Assembly: GCF_001622165.1 (NCBI RefSeq)
Contig: NZ_LVWG01000023.1
Coordinates: 1 to 41,944 of the forward strand
Length of the DNA stretch: 41,944 bases
From: Pelodictyon luteolum
Lineage (GTDB): Bacteria; Bacteroidota; Chlorobiia; Chlorobiales; Chlorobiaceae
Reading direction: 5' to 3'
A program made the position numbers and the translations under genes. The notes beneath the pieces were generated by a model. It searched no databases and was not told where the DNA came from. It was given only the letters and a program-made list of their open reading frames with translations. Numbering within the stretch: position 1 is the first letter of the stretch; each line of letters starts with the position of its first letter. This document shows, piece after piece, positions 36,234 through 41,944 of this stretch.

Positions 36234-36573
36234 CGTACAGCACCACTTCATCCCTCCGCATATACCCTCCCCGGCTTATCCGGCCGATCCTCCGCAGCCC
36301 ATATGAGTCATTGTGGCACCCCTGAAGCAGGCTGGCACAGTTGTATCAGTACGCCACAACTGCTTCCGCCCTATGAACCCATCTAAAACGTAGCCGCTCA
36401 TCGGGGCCCCCTATGGGTTGCCGTTTTCGTACAGGCCCACCCGGTGCAGGTTTTCGGCAATGACGCGGGATATTCTTTACCAGAACAACCCGGTTTTAAA
36501 TGTTTGGCACAGGATTTGTATTAGGGAAGCCATAACTGAGCCCTTACACACAACACAGAAAACCCCTACTGCC
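36234..36573 (+). other. 340-base leader region of the fibre locus
   Basis: No gene is supported. It contains three TGGCAC copies (36314, 36333, 36505), the last part of a sigma-54-like site. TTGTGGC/GCCACAA form an inverted repeat (36312-36318, 36353-36359), and AACCCAT/ATGGGTT another (36376-36382, 36413-36419) around a GGGGCCCC palindrome (36403-36410). Such clustering suggests a regulated promoter with upstream sites. I recognised no known riboswitch. Confidence 0.5.
36504..36520 (+). promoter_or_regulatory. Candidate sigma-54 promoter
   Basis: TTGGCAC, five bases (AGGAT), then TTGTA fits the -24/-12 consensus TGGCAC-N5-TTGCW except for one base in the -12 element. It lies 53 bases upstream of the first fibre gene's ATG. 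No activator gene is seen in the window. Confidence 0.45.
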
Positions 36574-37167
36574 ATGTCAACCAGGAAAACTATCTCCCGC
36601 ATCATCCTCGCCGCATCCATTTTTGCCGCAGGCCTCGCTCCTGCATCCGCAAATGCTGCCGTCACGACCACAGGCACCACGACAATGACGGTCACCATGC
36701 CCGAATACATCGTTCTGCGGTACTACAAGAACATCAACCTTAATTTCACGGCATCATCGTCAGCGACGGGCATCGATGAGGCCAAAACCTTCGACGCCAA
36801 GCTGGGTCCTGATGGTGCAGTCTCATACGATGCCGAAATAGCCGGAGCTACAGCCCTTGGCAGTGCAAAGAAAACCGTTACACTGAACAACGTATGGTCC
36901 ATCGCAGGCCTCTCCCCTTCCGGTACGGCAAAAGTTGCAATCGAGGGCACCGATATGACGAATGCTGATAATAAATCCACCATTGGCGCCTCCAACTGGA
37001 AAGTTTCATCCAGTGGGGTGAGCGCTGATAAAGTTATCACGACAGCCCTCAGAGGCGCAGGCGGCGCAGCAACCAGCGGCAATGTCATCATGGACCTTGA
37101 TTTCGGCAGCACGACCAAGTCCGGCGCACACACCGGCACCTTCACCTTATCGGTTGAAACCATCTGA
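36574..37167 (+). CDS. Putative major fibre subunit, secreted
   Basis: 197 residues with a clear signal peptide (basic start, hydrophobic helix, cleavage near ASANA at 25-29). The mature protein is small, rich in Thr, Ser, Ala and Gly, cysteine-free, and predicted mostly beta. It begins with an alternating hydrophobic stretch (TTTMTVTMPEYIVLRYY) that could act as a donor strand for a neighbouring subunit. I do not recognise the family with certainty; DUF4402-like pilins start similarly. The ATG at 36574 is chosen because it begins the signal peptide; the open frame upstream crosses the promoter region. Its position first in the chaperone-usher locus, followed by a strong hairpin, suggests the most abundant subunit. 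Confidence 0.6.
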   Translation: MSTRKTISRIILAASIFAAGLAPASANAAVTTTGTTTMTVTMPEYIVLRYYKNINLNFTASSSATGIDEAKTFDAKLGPDGAVSYDAEIAGATALGSAKKTVTLNNVWSIAGLSPSGTAKVAIEGTDMTNADNKSTIGASNWKVSSSGVSADKVITTALRGAGGAATSGNVIMDLDFGSTTKSGAHTGTFTLSVETI

Positions 37168-37186
37168 AGCCACGGCCATGCAATGC

Positions 37187-37238
37187 TGTATGTAACAATG
37201 CTGAAACCGTGTGGATGGGTTCAGCATTGTTACGTACA
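37187..37238 (+). promoter_or_regulatory. Long stable hairpin after the first fibre gene
   Basis: A 17-base stem (GTAACAATGCTGAAACC with GGGTTCAGCATTGTTAC, one mismatch) surrounds an eight-base loop and extends outward by four pairs after a G-T wobble, some 22 pairs in all. No T run follows, so it is not a classical terminator. It probably protects the 3' end of the first gene's mRNA or lowers read-through. Confidence 0.65.
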
Positions 37239-37283
37239 TTGAGTCATAAGGCGTTGCTGCCATAACTGTCAAAAAAGGCTCCA

Positions 37284-37910
37284 ATGCATCGACCAAAACA
37301 GCACGAAATCCTCACTGCGGCACTGCTGGCTGTACTGATCCTCTGCACGCCACTGAATGCCAGGGCCAATGAGGAGAAAGACATAGACGAGAGTACATCA
37401 ATCACGTTTCTCCAGAACGCTCAATTCTCCATCACGGTAGGCGAACTGTATTCAGGGCCGACCGGAGCCGTCAGTATCGGGAACGCAACCGTCGACATGC
37501 CTTTGCTGGACCCGTTTGACGGGGAGCTCTCATTTCAGGAAGACGTGACACCCTATTCCACAGAGCTCAGAACCCGCACCATTGATGATCTCTGGCATAC
37601 GGATTCGTTTAAGACCACCAACGGCAAGTCGCCAAAGTACACCGCCTCTTACAGCATCAACGGAAAGGAGTTCTCCAGCGAAGTACAACGTGTGGATGTT
37701 TTCAATGACGAAAGGACGTCAAAGATCACCGTAACCTTTACCCCCCCGGTCATTCATCAAAGTCAATGGAGCTATGATAAACGTGACGCATTCAGGCTCC
37801 AGGCAGAAGCTGCAGCCATCTCATTCTCCCTTACAGAAACAATGGCATCAGGGACCTATCCCGTCACCATCACGACCAAAGTAACGCCAATCAACTTCCG
37901 GCTCAACTAG
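37284..37910 (+). CDS. Secreted protein of the fibre locus, possible minor subunit
   Basis: 208 residues with a signal peptide (hydrophobic run LTAALLAVLILC, cleavage near NARA, about residue 28). The mature part has no cysteine after the signal, and many alternating beta-type stretches (ITFLQNAQFSITVGEL, KITVTFTPP, YPVTITTKVTPINFRLN). It ends in a C-terminal beta strand, as chaperone-bound subunits do. No family is recognised. AAAAAAGG lies 6-13 bases before the ATG. It sits 45 bases after the hairpin and before the small secreted gene. A role as minor subunit or tip protein is inferred from location alone. Confidence 0.6.
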   Translation: MHRPKQHEILTAALLAVLILCTPLNARANEEKDIDESTSITFLQNAQFSITVGELYSGPTGAVSIGNATVDMPLLDPFDGELSFQEDVTPYSTELRTRTIDDLWHTDSFKTTNGKSPKYTASYSINGKEFSSEVQRVDVFNDERTSKITVTFTPPVIHQSQWSYDKRDAFRLQAEAAAISFSLTETMASGTYPVTITTKVTPINFRLN

Positions 37911-38036
37911 GGTGGATGGACACTTTTTCTGGCTTGAATCGATCAGCAAAACATGATACATCATCACTTTTGACAATTATTTTACAACGGGATCGTATAT
38001 TATGATGGAATACTTGATTGGAAACATACACCTCCA

Positions 38037-38282
38037 ATGCTGACTACCCGTTCCATCATGGCCCTTATCGGCACCATTCTGTGCATTCTGGCCCTTACAA
38101 TGCTGAATGGAACCCATGCAGCTGAGCGTAGATCCGCTACAGCCACGATATCGGTCAATGTGTCGGAATCATTCCTGCAGTACCTGACTCAGCAGCGTGC
38201 AAATACTTCGACTGCCGGGCTCTCTTCCCCCTCAACGCCTTCCGTTCCCGACAGTACCAAAGTGCTGCAGAGCAAAAACTGA
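38037..38282 (+). CDS. Small secreted protein of the fibre locus
   Basis: 81 residues with a signal peptide (cleavage probably after HAA, near residue 29). The mature form is only about 52 residues. It starts SATATISVNVSES, an alternating hydrophobic pattern like the start of the 197-residue subunit, then ends in a Ser/Thr/Pro-rich tail. It is too short for a full Ig-like subunit, so it may be a capping or anchoring peptide, or a truncated subunit. A loose promoter (TTGACA at 37970, TATATT at 37996, 20-base spacing) lies upstream. The signal peptide and operon position support a real gene; function is unknown. Confidence 0.5.
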   Translation: MLTTRSIMALIGTILCILALTMLNGTHAAERRSATATISVNVSESFLQYLTQQRANTSTAGLSSPSTPSVPDSTKVLQSKN

Positions 38283-38504
38283 CGTCCTGATGTACAGTGT
38301 GCCTCATCAGGCACAGAACCTCTGCCTCTGTGCTACAGCAGGTATACATTGAGCACGCTCAGTCGGCCCTGTCACACACATAACACGCATTCTCTAAAAG
38401 AAAAACAACGCCAGAACACGTCCGTATGGCTATATTGCATTTTATATGCATCATTGCCGAGAAAGGCATCGGTAATGCAGTAAAACAGCCCAGCCCCAAG
38501 CCCG

Positions 38505-39332
38505 ATGAAATTCATCAAAGTCCTTGCCCTCAGCCTGGTGCTTTCAACAAACTTCTTTTCCGACATCCCGGCGGCTGAACCTCCGGGCCAGATTGCGGTT
38601 TCCCCGTCAATGTTCGAAATTCCTATCGGAGCACAACCTGCAACCCGCTCAATCCGGCTGAAAAACCTGAAAGAAACACCCGTCACCCTCAAGGTCGAAA
38701 TCTATAACTGGACACTTGACGGGAACAATACACTGCAGGAAAGCCCGCCATCACCGCAATCAATAGACCAGTGGATGGTCATTAACCCTCTCGCATTCAC
38801 CATCGCACCGGGAAAAGAACAGGTTGTCCGCTTCTCAATCCGGCCTCGCGTGCAACCGGAGCCGGGCGAACACCGGGCTATTATCTATTTCAATGAACAG
38901 CCCTCGTCGACCACGAAGGGCGGAGTCGAAATGCTCTTCCGGCTCGGCGTTGGAATATACGCCTATGCAGAGCCGATTGTGCACAAAGGGACTCTCACTG
39001 CACTTACCCTTGACAGGAACAGAAAAACAATCCATGCCGAACTGATGAACAGGGGAAACGTGCACACCCGTATGAAAGGCAGTTACGCGATATGGCGAAA
39101 AGGAACTTTTCCAGGGTTCAGCAGCATGGCCGCATGCGTCAACCTGAAACCTGGAGAGGAAAAACCCGAAGGTTTCATAAGGGCAGGCAATTTGAACAAC
39201 AGCCCCGTCCTTGCCGGAACGCAGCGAAGTATCGCTACAGCCATCCCCATCCCCGACGCTGACCCTCAGAACTATGTGATAGCCGTTCAGGGGACAGTCG
39301 ATGGCGCAACGATCGAAAAGCTGTTCCAGTAA
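38505..39332 (+). CDS. PapD-like periplasmic fimbrial chaperone (archaic type)
   Basis: 275 residues. After a signal peptide (cleavage near IPAA, residues 21-24), two Ig-like domains are expected. The first begins GQIAVSPSMFEIPIGAQPATRSIRLKN-like, with 'VTLKVEIYNW' and 'FTIAPGKEQVVRFSIRP', closely resembling archaic chaperone-usher chaperones such as those of Csu-type systems. The second covers roughly 150-275. Such chaperones hold pilus subunits in the periplasm and pass them to the usher. It directly precedes the usher-like gene (20-base gap). The 222 bases before it hold a short GTGCCT/AGGCAC hairpin (38299-38314) and no gene. Confidence 0.75.
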   Translation: MKFIKVLALSLVLSTNFFSDIPAAEPPGQIAVSPSMFEIPIGAQPATRSIRLKNLKETPVTLKVEIYNWTLDGNNTLQESPPSPQSIDQWMVINPLAFTIAPGKEQVVRFSIRPRVQPEPGEHRAIIYFNEQPSSTTKGGVEMLFRLGVGIYAYAEPIVHKGTLTALTLDRNRKTIHAELMNRGNVHTRMKGSYAIWRKGTFPGFSSMAACVNLKPGEEKPEGFIRAGNLNNSPVLAGTQRSIATAIPIPDADPQNYVIAVQGTVDGATIEKLFQ

Positions 39333-39352
39333 CGCGTATCCCCCACCCATCT

Positions 39353-41944
39353 GTGTCCGTCCTCCGCCTTAAAAACCTCACGGCATACTGGAGAATAGCA
39401 CTTGCCTGCGCCCTTCTCCAGTATCCAGCTGCACAGCCGGTACTCCTTGCGGCGGAGCCAGTTGAAGCGGAGCCGTTGCAGAAACAGCAGGAAAAGACTG
39501 AAACACTACTCGTCGGAATCTATTTCAACGGAACGCTCCTCGACGAAGCCATCATCTATCGAACCGGGAGCGGGTACTGGATTGCGTTCGAACCGTTCCT
39601 GAAAAAATCGGGCCTCCAGGAAGAGGGCAGGACAGGCACTATTGTAAGCTATCCCACTGATCTCGGAACACTGACATTCGACACCTCGGCTCTTGAGTCG
39701 TTCGAATCCGAACCATGCATATCGTTCCATGACCTGAAAAGCGCGTTCCTCGCTCAACCCTCATTCGACCCGTCCCTTTTTGCCGTCATGCTCGACATCC
39801 CGTGGCGCCCGGGAGCCAGGCAGGTTCGGAAACGTGAAGAGCCGGATGTCAAGGCCCCCTCCGGCACTATTTCCTATATCGGCATTGAAGCTCAGGCAGA
39901 TCACGACTTCAAGGGCACGACAAACAAAAACATTCTCCTTGAATCTTCAGGAAGAGTTCTCGGCGGGGTCTGGAGCATGACGGCCAGGGGTGATCCGGAA
40001 GAAAAAATGACCGCTTCACGCTATAACTGGACCACGTTCAACAGGAACCTTGCCATCCGGCTCGGCACAGGCTATTCGGGAAGTTACTCCCTGCTTGGCT
40101 CCACTTACATGACCGGCCTTCAGTTCGGGTGGAACAACCGCTCGATCATCCGCAAACTCGATGCCGAACAGGCTTACGGCAGCGACATGTTCCTGAATTT
40201 CGACTCAAACCAGTTACGCACTCTTGAAGGCTCAGCGCCACCCGGAGGCATTGCAGAATTACGGTTCGATGGTGAGGTGGTTGCACGCCAGAGGATCAAT
40301 CTGGACGGGACATTCACATTTCCGAACGTAAGGATGGATAGTGACCTGCGCAGAACTGAGGTCTATGTCTATCTGCGATCCATCAATGAAAACCCGATAA
40401 AAACGATCGACTTCAGCCAGTCAGTTTCCAGCCGATCGCTTCCCGCCGGAGAAGTCATGGTTCGTGGCGGTGCCGGCCGCACCGGCAACATCCTTGATGG
40501 TGAGCATGGGTCGAGCCGAAACACCGAAGCTTTTACTGACATGCTGTACGGCGTGAGCCGGAGGGTAACTCTGGAAACCGCAGTCCAGCAGAACGCCGAT
40601 GCAGGAACAGCGGACCTGCTGACAGGGGCCGTACTCTCAATTGGAAGCAGGTGGACCTCTGCACTCTACCTTGCCCGCTCCAACGAAAGATCCGGGGCCG
40701 ATATACAGCTTGAGGGGCGCTACAGAAGCTGGGACCTCTCATACTGGGGAACCCGACATGACAAGGGGTATGGCTCGGACACCGCACCCCGGGAAGAAAG
40801 CCACTCGATGCGCTGGACTGTCCGACCGGCTGAAGGAATAACCCTTCAGACCATCGGTCGCCACCAGAGAAGTGCGGACAGCCTTGTACACAGCTATCTT
40901 CTCCCGGCCGCAACGCTTTCTCCCTTCAGCTGGTGGCGTATGACGGCTACTCCCCATGACGACCGGACCTACCGCTATGAAACCGGCCTGAGGCTCGGCA
41001 GGCATGACAGGGTGCAGGGAATATACGATAATAAGGTCATATCACTGGACTACCAGCACGACATATCCAGGGAGTTGAATGTGAGGTTGGTAAACGATTA
41101 TTCCTTCAGTACCAGCGATGCGGTCACAAACCTCGGCCTCGACTGGTATCCAGAAGGAAGCTCACGGGATATCGTGGCTACCCTGCTTTCTTATTCCGGA
41201 GGCTCGTTCGGGATCTCGGGTTCATGGAGCCGCCACATCAACACAGGCATGCGACTTGCCATGCAGTACAGTTTCAATATGAACAATGCCGCTAATCTGT
41301 CCACCAGCACGCTGATTCCCCTCAACGCAACCGATGAATCCAGAAAAAGCGCATCCATTACCCTCTCATGGGATCTCGGCTGGTCGAACCGTGGATTCAT
41401 ACCCATCAACCGGAATGAAGTGACTCTAACGAGAGGGGCCCTTGCAGGGTCGCTGGATATCCAGAGCTCGTCAACCCTCTCCTCATCCGACATCAATGAC
41501 ATCAAAATCCTCATGAACGGAAGGAGCATACAGCAGCGTCAGCTCAACGGAGACTTTTTTCTCGGAAGGCTTCCACCGGGAATCTACCGGGTATCCATCG
41601 ACCGGGAAAACCTGCCGATTGAGCTGGTGAGCGAACAGAAGGAGATGAAGGTGGAGATAAGGAACGGTGCCGTCACAGGAATAAAGATCCCTCTTTACGC
41701 CAGGTACGGAGCCGCAGGAAAGGTTGCCGACAGGAACGGCATAGGCATTGCAGGGATGCTTGTAAAGATTACCGACGTACAGGGCGAGATTGTCGCAACA
41801 GCCGTTACGAACCGGTTCGGCTATTACCGTGTGGATGGATTACGAAGCGGAACCTATCTGGCAACAGCAGACTCCGATAAGGGAGCCGGTCATGACCGGG
41901 CACCCTCACGCGAGTTCAGCATTTCAAACGATTATGTGTTTGAT
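39353..41944 (+). CDS. Outer-membrane usher-like protein of the fibre locus (3' partial)
   Basis: An open frame of 864 codons from a GTG at 39353 runs off the right edge without a stop. After a signal-like start (cleavage near LLAA, residues 31-34), an N-terminal usher-type domain is seen (VGIYFNGTLLDEAIIYRTGSGY, a 'YxNGxxL' start). A long alternating beta region follows, compatible with a porin-like barrel, with a plug-like segment APPGGIAELRFDGEVVA at about 295-311. After the barrel comes an 'IKILMNGRSIQQRQL' domain, then a carboxypeptidase-regulatory-like beta domain at about 785-850 (AAGKVADRNGIGIAGMLVKI, GYYRVDGLRSGTY). Ushers secrete and assemble subunits. The start is tentative, since no ATG lies near the signal sequence. 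Confidence 0.7.
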   Translation, partial: MSVLRLKNLTAYWRIALACALLQYPAAQPVLLAAEPVEAEPLQKQQEKTETLLVGIYFNGTLLDEAIIYRTGSGYWIAFEPFLKKSGLQEEGRTGTIVSYPTDLGTLTFDTSALESFESEPCISFHDLKSAFLAQPSFDPSLFAVMLDIPWRPGARQVRKREEPDVKAPSGTISYIGIEAQADHDFKGTTNKNILLESSGRVLGGVWSMTARGDPEEKMTASRYNWTTFNRNLAIRLGTGYSGSYSLLGSTYMTGLQFGWNNRSIIRKLDAEQAYGSDMFLNFDSNQLRTLEGSAPPGGIAELRFDGEVVARQRINLDGTFTFPNVRMDSDLRRTEVYVYLRSINENPIKTIDFSQSVSSRSLPAGEVMVRGGAGRTGNILDGEHGSSRNTEAFTDMLYGVSRRVTLETAVQQNADAGTADLLTGAVLSIGSRWTSALYLARSNERSGADIQLEGRYRSWDLSYWGTRHDKGYGSDTAPREESHSMRWTVRPAEGITLQTIGRHQRSADSLVHSYLLPAATLSPFSWWRMTATPHDDRTYRYETGLRLGRHDRVQGIYDNKVISLDYQHDISRELNVRLVNDYSFSTSDAVTNLGLDWYPEGSSRDIVATLLSYSGGSFGISGSWSRHINTGMRLAMQYSFNMNNAANLSTSTLIPLNATDESRKSASITLSWDLGWSNRGFIPINRNEVTLTRGALAGSLDIQSSSTLSSSDINDIKILMNGRSIQQRQLNGDFFLGRLPPGIYRVSIDRENLPIELVSEQKEMKVEIRNGAVTGIKIPLYARYGAAGKVADRNGIGIAGMLVKITDVQGEIVATAVTNRFGYYRVDGLRSGTYLATADSDKGAGHDRAPSREFSISNDYVFD

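Noticed and set aside
36314-36346. Two further TGGCAC copies as extra sigma-54 promoters
   Set aside because: Neither has a TTGC-like element five bases downstream, so at most they are binding-site repeats.
36234-36573. Cyclic-di-GMP or cobalamin riboswitch in the fibre leader
   Set aside because: Hairpins exist, but conserved core sequences of those classes are absent.
1-41944. tRNA, rRNA, CRISPR arrays, insertion sequences
   Set aside because: No cloverleaf-like sequence, repeat-spacer array, transposase or terminal inverted repeats were recognised in any intergenic region.

Overview
The window comes from a green sulfur bacterium (Chlorobiaceae), probably of the Chlorobium/Pelodictyon group. 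The main evidence is a complete aclB-aclA pair for the two-subunit ATP-citrate lyase of the reductive TCA cycle. Its gene order and lengths (398 and 610 residues) and the active-site His at AclA residue 273 match what I remember of the Chlorobium limicola enzyme. Coding DNA is GC-rich, genes are packed with many 4-17 base overlaps, and no IS element, CRISPR array, tRNA or rRNA was seen. Species assignment is an inference.

Layout. (1) 1-4663 (+): a substrate-binding lipoprotein (cut by the left edge), a membrane diguanylate cyclase and two LolC/E-type permeases, overlapping end to end. (2) 4660-6110 (-): a CobW-type GTPase and a GNAT acetyltransferase. (3) 6240-8372 (+): a metal-export module made of a GDT1/UPF0016 transporter and a FetA-FetB-type ABC exporter. 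(4) 8489-10359 (-): htpX and lgt. (5) 10484-13577 (+): aclBA, ending in a strong terminator. (6) 13799-17368 (+): a translationally coupled 2-oxoacid:ferredoxin oxidoreductase (gamma-alpha fusion plus beta) and a phosphate acyltransferase. (7) 17343-18275 (-): an NmrA-like protein, then a 0.67 kb gap with a gene remnant and palindromes. (8) 18945-25476 (-): a TetR, membrane-fusion lipoprotein, two ATPase and two permease exporter operon like E. coli cecR-ybhGFSR, followed by a secreted protein behind a striking palindrome. (9) 25630-29094 (+): lipA, a CPBP-like membrane protein, an SDR protein, an AT-rich patch and an OGG1-type glycosylase. (10) 29260-36233 (+): secA, purL and a bifunctional NAD(P)HX repair enzyme. 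(11) 36574 to the right edge (+): a chaperone-usher-like surface-fibre locus with three small secreted proteins, a PapD-like chaperone and a large usher-like outer-membrane protein that runs off the window.

The least ordinary parts are the fibre locus, with its possible sigma-54 promoter and a long hairpin after the first subunit gene, and the oxidoreductase-acyltransferase operon. That operon's beta subunit has Gln where an iron-sulfur ligand Cys normally sits. It could turn a 2-oxoacid into an acyl-phosphate while reducing ferredoxin. Housekeeping genes (secA, purL, lgt, lipA, htpX, nnr) appear intact.
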